From contig BTRK01000001.1 in assembly GCA_036245805.1 (NCBI GenBank), forward strand, positions 1,860,001-1,924,000: a DNA stretch of 64,000 bases. Reading direction: 5' to 3'. Below, one piece after another: positions 20,365-31,000 of the stretch (its first letter is position 1; each line of letters begins with the position of its first letter). The stretch comes from Pristionchus mayeri. Taxonomy: Eukaryota; Nematoda; Chromadorea; Rhabditida; Neodiplogasteridae. The notes under the pieces were generated by a model. It had not been told where the DNA came from. It searched no databases and worked only from the letters and a program-made list of their open reading frames with translations. Both the position numbers and the translations under genes were made by a program.

Positions 20365-21637
20365 GGCCAGCTGTCGATTCAGAACTTGTCGAAATACGTA
20401 CCCGTTTTTGAAATGTGATTTCTTAGTGAACTTTGCACCGAGTTCGTGGCAAAGGCTGGCTTTCAGTTGAGGGTCTAGTGCCTCCATCAGTTAGTACAGT
20501 GTACGAACTGATAGCCCACGCATTTTGATTCGCAGGTTCACGTGATTTTCTGACTTTCTTTAGTGCCCAAAATCGTCACTCAATGAGATGGTCGACTTAC
20601 TCTGACATCAAAGTGTCAAGTTAGAGATGTACTATGGCGCGCTGCATTTCTGAGGTCTCCCTGACTCCCTTTATGAACCAGTGAAAGAATTGAGGCGAAT
20701 GGGTGATTTTTACTCTTTGGATTGCCGACCCAAGAAATGGGCTGAGGCTGTCCAGGCCGGGATGAGGGGTGTCCATCATAGTCTCAGATTAGCTGCCCAC
20801 TCACTCCATAGCTTCCTTAGGACCTCCTGAGCACCCGCTCGAGTCTTGCGGGCCAGCTGTCGATTCAGAACTTGTCGAAATACGTACCCGTTTCTGACAT
20901 GTGATTTTTTAGTGAACTTTGCACCGAGTTCGTGGCAAAGGCTGGCTTTCAGTTGAGGGTCTAGTGCCTCCATCAGTTAGTACAGTGTACGAACTGATAG
21001 CCCACGCATTTTGATTCGCAGGTTCACGTGATTTTCTGACTTTCTTTAGTGCCCAAAATCGTCACTCAATGAGATGGTCGACTTACTCTGACATCAAAGT
21101 GTCAAGTTAGAGATGTACTATGGCGCGCTGCATTTCTGAGGTCTCCCTGACTCCCTTTATGAACCAGTGAAAGAATTGAGGCGAATGGGTGATTTTTACT
21201 CTTTGGATTGCCGACCCAAGAAATGGGCTGAGGCTGTCCAGGCCGGGATGAGGGGTGTCCATCATAGTCTCAGATTAGCTGCCCACTCACTCCATAGCTT
21301 CCTTAGGACCTCCTGAGCACCCGCTCGAGTCTTGCGGGCCAGCTGTCGATTCAGAACTTGTCGAAATACGTACCCGTTTCTGACATGTGATTTTTTAGTG
21401 AACTTTGCACCGAGTTCGTGGCAAAGGCTGGCTTTCAGTTGAGGGTCTAGTGCCTCCATCGGTTAGTACAGTGTTCAAACTGATAGCCCACGCATTTTGA
21501 TTCGCAGGTTCACGTCATTTTCTGACTTTCTTTAGTGCCCAAACACGTCACTCAATGAGATGGTCGACTTACTCTGACATCAAAGTGTCAAGTTAGAGAT
21601 GTACTATGGCGCGCTGCATTTCTGAGGTCTCCCTGAC
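20365..21637. repeat. Tandem repeat with a 486-bp unit, about 2.6 copies
   Basis: Units start GGCCAGCTGTCGATTCAGAA at 20365, 20851 and 21337. The third stops after about 300 bp at 21637. Copies 1 and 2 are nearly identical, and copies 2 and 3 share differences from copy 1 (GTTTCTGACATGTG versus GTTTTTGAAATGTG), so the array grew stepwise and recently. On the minus strand each unit carries a 50-65-codon open frame starting MEALDPQLKASLCHELGAKF and spanning the unit junction in full copies. I do not recognise the protein. It may be a shred of a transposon gene. Confidence 0.9.
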
Positions 21638-21730
21638 CCAAAAAACCGGCCTTACCCATATGCATTAAGGTATACGGTAGGATGCGACGTCTTCTGTAGC
21701 TAGTGTCTCCTGATACTGTACTTTTTGCAG

Positions 21731-21796
21731 AACGAGGGAACCAACTATCCGATCTGTCGTAAGCCCATCGCGAACGTCTACAAGACATTCAAGTAG
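21731..21796 (+). pseudogene. Orphan last exon resembling a RING-finger C-terminus
   Basis: Directly after TTTTTGCAG the sequence reads NEGTNYPICRKPIANVYKTF plus K and a TAG stop. The CPICRxPIxxVxKTF pattern is the end of a C3HC4 RING as in Neuralized-like E3 ligases. Here the first cysteine of the CPIC pair is tyrosine (TAT), which would lose a zinc ligand. No upstream RING exons are visible, since the 486-bp tandem repeat begins immediately upstream. It is best read as a decayed gene end. Confidence 0.45.
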
Positions 21797-22860
21797 TGAG
21801 AGATTGCGGTTGTATCGTACTCGCGGGCGAGAGTCTACCGAACACCATATCATTGTAATTATTGTTTTCATGTTGTTTCCACCGTTACCTTGCCTTGTTT
21901 GTTGTTTTTAAACATCATTTTCTAATTTATCTTTGTTATTCCGTTTCATCCATGCTATAAACAACGAATAAAGCATGTTTCACCATCATGTCCAGTGTCC
22001 ATAACAAAATGGGTAATCTCAGCCCGTAAAAAAGTATTGCTCAATTTGTTTTAATTTTAGTACAATGGATTTTCCGTATACGATGCAATTGTGCGCGTAT
22101 AATGTAGTTAAAAAACGCGTTCATGTCCAATTGATGGGCGTGGGCACTCTTCGTACATTGTCTTAATCTTCGTGAAACTGCAAATCGTGCACTCTCTAAG
22201 AATTTCATGCCGTCTTTGACATATCAAAGACTCCATAACGCCATAGTTCGCATCCGACCTAGCACACTAATCGGCGCGCGCTCTCCTCTTTTCACGGGCC
22301 CTCTCGCACGTGTCTGCCAGGTTATCGAGCGTCTGAGTCGTCATTTTTCATCTCTGACTCTCTTCTAATCTCCCCATGAATCTATACAGATCTTTCATCA
22401 ACCACTTTTGTGCTTTTCACTTTGCGTTGCGTCACTTTGCGTGAAAGATCTCTTTGATAGGGGAGAGTCAGTGCACTAGAGCGTGAAAGCGCGCGGAGAG
22501 GCGAAAATCGGGCAATTGATAACTAATGATAATGTATATTTTAGCGAAATATGAAATGTTTTCCTTCAGATTTCTGGCGGAGGCTGGTCGTCGCGCGTGA
22601 ATGGGCGCCGATCTTCTCGCGCCCTGCTTAGATGAGTGATTTTTGCCTTATTTTTGATATTTTATCGTGAGAGCGGTGAGGCTTGTGCGCCGCTTTAAGG
22701 TGGCTGCACGAGCGTCGTGGGTGGGCGCACGTCGGCTGCTCTTCACAGGGCACGCATCGAGGATGATTAGGTTGGCTTTCCTACGTTTTTGGCATTTTGT
22801 TGTTTGCTAGTTCGGGTTTTGCTTGTGAATAGGTTGAGGTACGCACCCGCGTTCTGAAGG

Positions 22861-22914
22861 ATGGCTGAACCACTGGAGGACGTCGAGAGGGCGAGCGGCA
22901 CGGAGACAGACGAG
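22861..22914 (+). CDS. Possible isolated first exon (MAEPLEDVERASGTETDE)
   Basis: An ATG opens 18 codons (MAEPLEDVERASGTETDE) ending at a GAG|GTTTAT donor. An exon-like piece with an acceptor (CTTTTAG) lies at 24700-24755 and reads RAGLEWKELKKDALKDER in its best frame, but that frame does not match the phase of this exon. It is also cut by a family 1 MITE at 24756. These may be remains of one gene disrupted by repeats. No family is assigned. Confidence 0.25.
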
Positions 22915-23349
22915 GTTTATTTAAATTTTTTAAAAAATTCGTTTCTTGAAATAATTGTCTGACCCTCTCAATATCGCATATTCTCTCGCTCTAATCAGGT
23001 AGGGTGCGTGCGGAGTGTAATCAGGTGATTACTCTGTTCTTGGCATTGGCTTTTTGACGTTCATTGTGTATTTTTGTTTCGCCGTTATTAGATTCGATTC
23101 CGATTTAACGATCAATCAATATACCGGCTGCACTATTTTTAAAACTAAAGTGAAATTATGTAGCATAACCGGTGATTTGGAGTTTTGAAATCCGTTGATA
23201 AAAAGGAATCGCTGTGGTGCACATCGAGGAATCATCTGACTCTCTCCAAACCACACGCTCTCTCACTGGGCAGAGAGACGAAGTGTGCAAACTGAAGAGA
23301 GCCAGACGATTGCTCTGCACATCTCATCCTACCTAGTTGCTATACTGCC

Positions 23350-23872
23350 TATTGAGATGAGAACTATGATATCATGCCGCTTTTGATATCTCGAAGGCGG
23401 AATGACTTCATAGTTCTCATCCGACCTACTGGCCAATATATTTTATTGGGCAAAAGGGCGGATGAGAACTATGACATCATGCCGCTTTTGATATCTCGAA
23501 GGCGGAATGACCTCATAGTTCTCATCCGACCTACTGGCCAATATATTTTATTGTGCAAAAGGGCGGATGAGAACTATGACATCATGCCGCTTTTGATATC
23601 TCGAAGGCGGAATGACTTCATAGTTCTCATCCGACTTACTGGCCTATTTATTGTATTGGGCAAAAGGGCGGATGAGAACTATGACATCATGCCGCTTTTG
23701 ATATCTCGAAGGCGGAATGACTTCATAGTTCTCATCCGACCTACTGGCCTATTTATTTTATTGGGCAAAAGGGCGGATGAGAACTATGACATCATGTCCC
23801 TTTTGATATCTCGAAGGCGGAATGACTCCATAGTTCTCATCCGACCTACTGGCCTATTTATTTTATTGGTGT
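23350..23872. repeat. Tandem array of five MITE family 1 hairpins, 105-bp period
   Basis: Each unit contains GGATGAGAACTATGACATCA, GCCGCTTTTGATATCTCGAA and its partner arm ending TTCTCATCCGACCTACTGGCC (first part TTCTCATCCGACC), then an A/T linker of the TATTTTATTGGGCAAAAG type. The 105-bp period is a multiple of three, so one plus-strand frame stays open through all units (MPLLISRRRND repeated). The frame follows from the period and is not evidence for a protein. This is a transposon-derived hairpin amplified as a satellite. Confidence 0.85.
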
Positions 23873-24002
23873 GCATGCCCTACCGTTAAAAATATTATAA
23901 AATTCGATTCGTAATTTTCTGACTCGCTCAATATCACATACTCTCTTGCTCTGACTGTCCAGCGAGAGAGCGTGCAGTATGAAGAGGGTCAGACGATTAC
24001 TC

Positions 24003-24079
24003 GGAACTAGGTCAGAGGTGGACGATGACGTCATGCCGATTATGTGGAATGATGTCATAGTTCTCATCCGACCTAGCGC
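24003..24079. mobile_element. MITE family 1, asymmetric copy
   Basis: The left arm is shortened and altered (AACTAGGTCAGAGGTGGACG) and still has ATGACGTCATGCCG. The right arm is regular (GATGTCATAGTTCTCATCCG, then ACCTAGCGCC). It follows an outer GAGGGTCAGACGATTACTC hairpin arm like that at 16.9 kb. Confidence 0.65.
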
Positions 24080-24195
24080 CGGTGTGGAGTGCGTTCAGAT
24101 GATTAATCTATTCTTGCCATTGGCTATCTGCCATTGATGGTCGATTTTAGTTTCAACTTGCTTAGATTAGATGACGATTTAATGCCCAATCGAGA

Positions 24196-24506
24196 TACCC
24201 AGAGATGAAATACATGTGCTGGAACGACGTTAGAGTTCATGGCCTAGTGGTCTAAGGCGCTTGCATTTATGAGACATGATATAATTCGCTGGCTGTGGTT
24301 CGAATCCCATCTGGTGCAAATCCTTTTGCAACTTTTGCCCAATTTTGAGAAGTTAACCAGACATTCCTCTAAGCTTGGCAAAAGTGTTTATGTATGGTAG
24401 GATTCGAACCAGACCTCACGTTTCCTACCATGTTCTATAAATGCAAGCGCCTCAGACCACTCGGCCATGAATCCGGCGATACCCTTTTCATCTCTGGAGA
24501 TACCTG
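24196..24506. mobile_element. Foldback element with two inverted tRNA-like (SINE-like) arms
   Basis: The ends are inverted copies (GAGATACCCAGAGATGAAA on the left; CATCTCTGGAGATACC on the right). Inside, a plus-strand tRNA-like sequence has an A box TGGCCTAGTGG (24240-24250) and a B box GGTTCGAATCC (24297-24307). A minus-strand partner has TGGCCGAGTGG (24467-24457) and GGTTCGAATCC (24410-24400). Both are followed by a shared inward tail with TTTTGCAACTTTTGCCC/GGCAAAAGTG words. The anticodon and T stems do not pair properly, so these are tRNA-derived and not functional tRNAs. Confidence 0.65.
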
Positions 24507-24755
24507 CTATATTATTTTCTGTAAACTAAAGTGCTGCTGTTTTGACATGCCTGGTGATTTGGAGTTTCGAAGGTGTTGCATATCTCTAAAGCTACGGGTA
24601 ATGTGATGGATTTTCAGGAATAACTTATATTGTATCAAAAGCCTGTAAACTGGGGTTTCACCGATAAACGAATACTTGATTAATTATTTATACTTTTAGA
24701 CGCGCCGGCCTCGAATGGAAGGAGTTGAAGAAGGACGCCCTCAAGGACGAGAGGC

Positions 24756-24843
24756 GGCACTACGTCGGATGAGAACTATGACATCATCCGCCTTTGATAT
24801 ATCAAAGGCGGATGATGTCATAGTTCTCATCCAACACTGCGCC
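24756..24843. mobile_element. MITE family 1, nearly perfect palindrome
   Basis: GGCACTACGTCGGATGAGAA on the left and TTCTCATCCAACACTGCGCC on the right. The centre CGCCTTTGATATATCAAAGGCG is perfect (halves CGCCTTTGATAT and ATATCAAAGGCG). The arms carry ATGACATCAT and not ATGACGTCAT. It interrupts an exon-like segment (24700-24755). Confidence 0.8.
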
Positions 24844-24982
24844 AGATGATCACCGTCGGATGATAACCAACGATAGCCAAAAATGCCCTTCCAGACTAGA
24901 AGACTTGTTGAAAGCGTGGGAACCTCCTGATAAAATACTTCAGAAGAGTCCTATTTTTGGTTATCATCCGACCTAGTGCCCT
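24844..24982. mobile_element. MITE family 2 copy
   Basis: It starts AGATGATCACCGTCGGATGA and ends TTTTTGGTTATCATCCGACC followed by TAGTGCC. The interior has ACTTCAGAAGAGTCCTA, the same layout as the 1289-1442 copy. It abuts the family 1 MITE at 24843, so one probably inserted into or beside the other. Confidence 0.65.
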
Positions 24983-25099
24983 CGCGAGACAACAGCAACT
25001 ACGGTACAATCTGAAAATTGTCATTGGAATTTCTAGAAGATCTGGGGGTAATTCATGCTTTTGAATCATATTCCGTTGCAAGCCTCAATCCATCTTTAT

Positions 25100-25320
25100 C
25101 GGCGGCTGTAGTGCCATGCCGCAGAATCTTGAAACTCTCACTTTGAAGCCTCCGAAAAACTAGTTCAAGATGCACCAACGCGACCGAAATTTGGCTCAGC
25201 GGGCATTGTTGTGATCAGGCCCAATTTCAGTTGCGTTGGTGCATGTTTGAACCAGTTTTTCGGAGGTTTCAAAGTGAGAGTTTCATGATTCTGCAACAAT
25301 TGCGCTGCAGCCGTCGACAA
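25100..25320. repeat. Inverted repeat, about 220 bp
   Basis: GAAACTCTCACTTTGAAGCC on the left pairs with the right-arm GGTTTCAAAGTGAGAGTTTC, and CTCCGAAAAACTAGTTCA pairs with TGAACCAGTTTTTCGGAG. The central loop is short (around GGCTCAGCGGGCATTG). The ends match loosely as CGGCGGCTGTAGTGC and GCGCTGCAGCCG. It is non-coding. Confidence 0.75.
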
Positions 25321-26720
25321 CGACGGGTTGCCGCTTACCCCGGAATATGAATCAGAAGCATGGATTACTTCTAGATCATCCAGAAATACCAATGTAAGTT
25401 TTTAGATTGTACCGGAATTGTCCCAATTGTCTCGCGAGAGCCGCGATATGGTGGAAGATTTGGTATGTTGTTACTCGCAAGTAATAAATAATAATTCCTC
25501 TGTTACTCGCTGATAGATGCAATGGTATACTGATCTAATGGAAATATCTTGAAATTGTCCTGAAATTTAACTGATGTGGCACCATGAATGGATCTATTTC
25601 TGCTCTATTTGTGCTTGTGGTTAAAACTTTTCATCTGTGATCGTTATCGTTTAATACAACTGTTATTTGATTGATTTCCTCTTCCTTTCCTACACCAAAT
25701 TTGATCATAGGCCCCTAGACCTGTAGCCACAAACTGAAAAGGAATGATTGAAAGGCATGATTTAAATCTAGGTGTTTATTGTTCTCCATAAGAACGCTGT
25801 GCTGATATTGGCGCGAATTCCTTCATCATTCCTTCTCTTGCTGAAACCCAGATCGTCCGGGGCGTGAGAAAGGATGTTATAGGCAGAATTTGGATACATG
25901 ATTCATTTCGCCTCTCTCATTCGCATCAGGAGGTCATGAGTCTAGTGGAGAGTGCGCGCTCTAGACATCGCGGGTTAGATGGCCTCAAACAGCTGCGCTG
26001 AGGGAATGTTGGCAACGTATCTGAAGAACAATGCAATGGATTAATTCGAAGTGTCAGGCAACAGCATGGACTAAACAACCCCGTTTTTTAGCTTACCTTT
26101 GCTTCAGTTCGTCTGACGCTTCGCACAAGTTCATTTTCTGAGTTGGCTGAATGGGACAATGGACTCCAATCAAGTGCAGGAATGTGCGTTATCAAGTCAG
26201 CTGGGCTCTACTAGGTATGGCAGCGTATCACCGTGACCCGAGACATTGATAAGTGCTAGACCCAGTAGGGTTCATTGCGAATGCTTGACAGTCTTTCTTG
26301 CTTGCGTGTTACCCACACCGTAGCAAACAGATATTGCGATTCGGATTCCGAGAATTCTTCATGAATTTAACATTGACATGGACGTGCAGATTCAACAACG
26401 ATTGGAATATGCAATAGATCTGAAATTAGATATCAAAGGAAAGTGAACAGCATCATCACAACTATGCGATACTCCAAGCTATAGCCCTCTAGAACCTCAC
26501 CCTCATGGACCAGTCAATTTCATAGTCTTGTCATGCTCACTGTTCTGTTTCTGTCACTCATGCGATCATGCTTCATTCCGACCACACTTTATCGGAACAC
26601 AAGCGATTATTGAGACGGGGGACGCGGGGGATACGGTGGGGGGGTCACAATCGATAGTCTAGTGGGGATTTGAGTAGATATGCACTCCGTGTGCGCACGT
26701 TCGTTGAAGACGCGCCTTGC
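25321..26720. other. No recognised feature
   Basis: About 1.4 kb of mixed-composition DNA between the 25.1-kb inverted repeat and the PLAT gene. I see no long reading frame with protein-like composition, no matched splice-bounded exons and no obvious repeat. A GGGGGGG patch lies at about 26636. Part may be the 3' flank of the PLAT gene. Confidence 0.5.
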
Positions 26721-27486
26721 TCATTTGCGGAAGACGGGCGCACTTCCGGCGCACGTGAACTTGGCCGACATCATCTGAAGATGGAAAATCAGTTCACGAT
26801 TGACAACAGGGTACTGTATGCTCACTGATCGATCCGCCAGATCCTCCGCGCCCATCTTCTGACTGGCGCAGTCGAAGTGATAGGCCGTGTGCGTGTTGTG
26901 CTCTATGACGGTGATAGAGTGCAGCGGCAGAGGATGACCATCTTCCTGAAGGAGAGAAAATGGATTACGGTAGGTATTGTATACGGTAAGAAAAGAGTTT
27001 AGGTAGATGAATTAGACTACAGTACCCTCTTCTGGTGCCAGACTTCGATCGACTTGAGGTCCTCGAGCACCATCTGGTCAGCGAGCACGAAGAGGTCGCA
27101 CTGAGAATAAAAGTCAGTTGATGATATCCGCAGGGTACGGTGAGTGCAGTAACTTACATGTCCCGGCTGGAACTTTCTTCTGTGCGTCACGGAGCACTTC
27201 AGGCGGATCTTGTCGTTCTGGCGGCCAGAGGCATCCGTCAACTGCAGAATAGATTACTCGTAGACTGCCGTATACCCTACAGTGCCCCAATAGTACCCCT
27301 ACAGTACCTGGATGAAGAGATTGGCACGGGCCGGCTGCACGGTTGCGGTCGCCGTGCGGACCACGATCGAGAACGAGCACGATTCTGGTGAAGATCAGAA
27401 ATCAACGATTTGAGATCGAAGATCAACACACCGTTCATGGACACGGCCGAGGAGGAGGCGGAGGCTGCGTTGGTGGAGGTGTCAGC
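26721..27486 (-). CDS. PLAT (LH2)-domain protein, 5' end not resolved
   Basis: Six minus-strand exons join cleanly: 27432-27486, 27308-27384, 27158-27241, 27026-27100, 26826-26945 and 26721-26774 (TGA). The product contains SFSIVVRTATATVQPARANL, NDKIRLKCSVTHRRKFQPGH, then CDLFVLADQMVLEDLKSIEV and ITVIEHNTHTAYHFDC. The order FxxGHxDxFxL..LxxLxxIxVWHxx...HSIxVxxxxxxxxYxFxC is the beta-sandwich PLAT fold used for lipid or protein contacts in lipoxygenases, lipases and polycystins. The tail is short (MMSAKFTCAGSAPVFRK), so PLAT is probably the whole folded part, about 155 residues. The start is unclear: an ATG inside the second-listed exon junction (MNESCSF) or an upstream exon near 27579 with a hydrophobic leader (MVRCSLSFSLLVLSV) are both possible. 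The latter would make it secreted. Confidence 0.7.
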
Positions 27487-28074
27487 CTGAAATGAGCACA
27501 CTGTACACTGCCCTACACCTAGAAATTAGCTGAAATTGACAGAGAGGACGAGGAGAGAGAAAGATAGAGAGCAACGGACCATTCTTCGAAGCAGGAAGAG
27601 ACACGAATGAAATGGAGAAATGGATCGACGAGCCTCATCGAGTTGTTTATTTGTCCTCGGAAATTTGAATACGAGAAGTTGTTTTGAGATTACTCTGATT
27701 CCATTCGAGTAAATATCTACAGGGATCTCTATGGAGAGACACATTGAAATCGATGATTTCCTACAGTATACTTGTTCATATCCATTTTCTTATTTCTCCC
27801 CTTGTGGTGCTGAATTTGGGTGTATTTATTGATCTAAATAGCTAACAAATTGACAGAATTTAACGGGCGCACACACAATAAATATATAAAGTCAGTTTAT
27901 TGCTCGTTGTGTGTGATGGTGCATACCGTAATTCTTGTCCCCGAGGCGCCTCGCGAGGCTCTCTCCTCCCTCTCTCGCCTTTCGATTTCTTGCTCGTTTT
28001 TTGTTTGTTTTATTGATTTATTCACTTGTTTTCAGGTTTCTTAGTTTCCCGCTCCTCCACCTCAATCAGCAGCC

Positions 28075-31000
28075 ATGTCGTATATGCTAACTCATTTGAA
28101 CAATGGATGGCAGGTAACTTTTAAGTTCATCTTTATTTCGAAAATCCCGTGTTGATGCGTCATGCTTCTCCTTATGGCTGTATTTTTAAGGTAGATCAAG
28201 CCATCCTTGCGGAGGAAGACAGAGTGGTCATCATCCGATTCGGGCACGATTGGGACCCGACCTGCATGCGAATGGATGAGGTATCTTTGGTCTAATTTGC
28301 ACTCTTTAACGTTGTATGTTAACAGCGTTCTTTTGTGGGGTTTGAATGCGGACTTATGACTGTCCAAATCTTATAAATACCTCGGCAATAAATTTTTATA
28401 TTCAGACGCTCTACAAAATCGCGACCAAAGTGAAAAACTTCGCTGTAATCTACGTTGTGGACATTTCGAAGGTTTGATTTTTTTCAGTTGCTTCGATTTT
28501 GAAACTTATTTGGCTATAATTTTAAATATAAACTTGTAAACGCCAGGTTTTTTAATGTCAATTTTAGGTTCCCGACTTCAACAAGATGTACGAGTTGTAC
28601 GATCCCTGCACCGTCATGTTCTTCTTCCGCAACAAGCACATTATGGTATTTATTTAATGTTTCTTCTAACTCAAAAGTGAGATATACTTGTACTGACATG
28701 ATCCTCTCCAGGTGGATCTCGGCACGGGTAACAACAACAAGATCAACTGGGCGATGAGCGATGGGCAGGAGTTCATCGACATCATCGAGACTGTCTACAG
28801 AGGTAAGATACTCTCCCCGAAATATTCTGATAGGGTTCTAGATATGAATAGATATGAGAACCTATCTAGTGCTTTCTGAAGTATCGGAATCTGAGAAATG
28901 AATCATCTTACTGGAATTAAAAATAATTTGACTCGCATTTTCGAGTGTAAACCTTCAAAATTGATTACTAGGTTCTCGAGCTATATAGGAGATCGTTCAA
29001 CTCTAGTCCCATTAAATATGTGTGAAATCGAATATCAGGTCGACGCATCATATTTAAACTTTACTATCCTTCGTGATTTACGGCATCAGAGACAACATTT
29101 ATACTTGGAATGTGTAATGATCATTCGTCGAACTACTAAAAAATTTAAATGGAAATGATCAATGAAAAACTACTCATTTTCATGAAATCTGAACAGTGGG
29201 TTTTTACTTCGATTTTTTAATTTGTCTACAAAATTGCTTTAATTCTTCCTATCGTCTAAGTTTGGTTTCCTTTTTTATTTGCTAAATATATTAAGGTAAA
29301 TGCACTATCTCAATTTCCGTGAAAACCGAAAGAAGGGAAATCGAGCACTTCATGAATTTTTTTTTTGCAAAATCGAGGTCCGTTACCAATAATTCATCTG
29401 GCAACCACTCTAAAATATGGGGAAAGGAAATGTGAAAATAAAGTAACCTTACATAGATGTGCAGGGATTGTATCGGAGGGGGGGGGGGGTGCCATAGTTG
29501 CCCACGCCGCTGCCTCGGCAGGGGGGTGGGCAGGATATTGCCCACCCCTGCCACCCATGAACCCCGGGTCATGGTCAAAAAATCGATGGTAGGTCAGGGG
29601 TAGGTCAAGATTAATTACTGTACCAATCGATAGTACAGTACTTCCTGATACCGTATATAGCTACCGTAACCCCGATTACTGCAAATTGATTTTTTTCAAC
29701 AATTGAAAATACCGTACCCTAATTAAAAAGTCAAAGTACCGTAACCAATCGCTAGTACAGTACCACCAGATACCATATCCCACTACCGTAACACCGACTA
29801 TCGCGAACTAACTTTATTTTTAAGAAGTCCTGGTGTCGTGCCCAATCGATCTGGTACCGTGCCCGATCGATAGTACAGTACCCAACTGATTACCGTAACC
29901 CAGTTCCGTGGGTCAGATCTAGTTCCTTGGGTCAAACATTTTTCTAAAAATCCTAAATCGATAATAAAAAAATTTTTGACGCATCCTACCGTAACTCTAA
30001 TTAGTGTAGAACCAATTTATTATCGATTTAGGATTTTTGTAAAATGATTTTGGATTTTTAGGAAAATGTTTGACCCAAGGAACTGGGTTACGGTAGTCAG
30101 TTGGGTACTGTACAATCGATCGTTCACGACATCAGACCGATTGTGCACGTTACCAGGACATCTTAAAAATAAAGTTAGTTCGCGATAGTCGGGGTTACGG
30201 TAGTGGGATACGGTATCTGGTGGTACTGTACTATCGATTGGTTACGGTACTTTTACTTTTTAATTAGGGTACGGTATTTTCACTTTTTGAAAAAAGTCAG
30301 TTTGCGGTAATCGGGGTTACGGTAGCTATATACGGTATCAGGAAGTACTGTACTATCGATTGGTACAGTACTTAATCTTGACCTACCCATGACCTACCAT
30401 CTATTTTTTGACCATGACCAGGGGTTCATGGGTGGCAGGGGGGTGGGCAAGCCGCGCTAGGTCTGGGCAACTATGGGGGGTGCCCATCCGGATGTGCACC
30501 CTATGGGGGGTCATCAAAAATCGATCGGTAGGTCAAGACTAAGTACCATAACCAATCGATAGTACAGTACACCCTGATACCGTATATGGATACCGTAAAC
30601 CGCGAATATCGCAAACTAACTTTATTTTTAAAAAGTCCAGTCACCGTGCCCAATCGATTGTACAGTACCCAAGTCACTACCGTAGCCCAATTCCATGGGT
30701 CAGATCCAGTTCCTTGGGTCAAACATTTTTCTAAAATTTTAAAATCGATAGTAAAATTATTTTTAATTATCCTACCGTATCTCTCGTTACTGTAGAATAA
30801 TTTTATAATCGACTTAGGATTTTTAGAAAAATGTTTGACCGAAGGAACTGGGTTACGGTAGTAACTTGGGTACTGTACAATCGATTGGGCACGGTGCCAG
30901 GGCTTTTTAAAAATAAAGTTAGTTTGCGATATTCGCGGTTTACGGTATCCATATACGGTATCAGGGTGTACTGTACTATCGATTGGTTATGGTACTTAGT

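Larger units (their letters stand above)
22970..24600. repeat. Duplicated block (22.97-23.20 and 23.92-24.60 kb) around a hairpin array
   Basis: The two ends share CTGAC(C/T)C(T/G)CTCAATATC, GGAGTG(T/C)(A/G)(A/T)TCAG(G/A)TGATTA, TTGGCATTGGCT-like, GATTTAA and GGTGATTTGGAGTTT blocks in the same order. The second copy is interrupted by a foldback with tRNA-like arms (24.2-24.5 kb). Between the copies lies an array of five hairpins. Confidence 0.65.

Noticed and set aside
23374..23889. A 171-codon plus-strand frame with five 35-residue repeats
   Set aside because: It arises because the 105-bp hairpin unit is a multiple of three. The repeat is palindromic MITE sequence, without a start context or splice evidence for a gene.
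24234..24475. Two tRNA genes in opposite orientation
   Set aside because: A and B boxes are good, but anticodon and T stems do not pair and the acceptor ends do not match, so I call them tRNA-derived repeat arms.
22861..24755. A two-exon gene joining MAEPLEDVERASGTETDE to RAGLEWKELKKDALKDER
   Set aside because: Splice phases do not match (phase 0 donor, phase 2 needed), the second piece is cut by a MITE, and there is no continuation. It is left as a weak isolated exon only.
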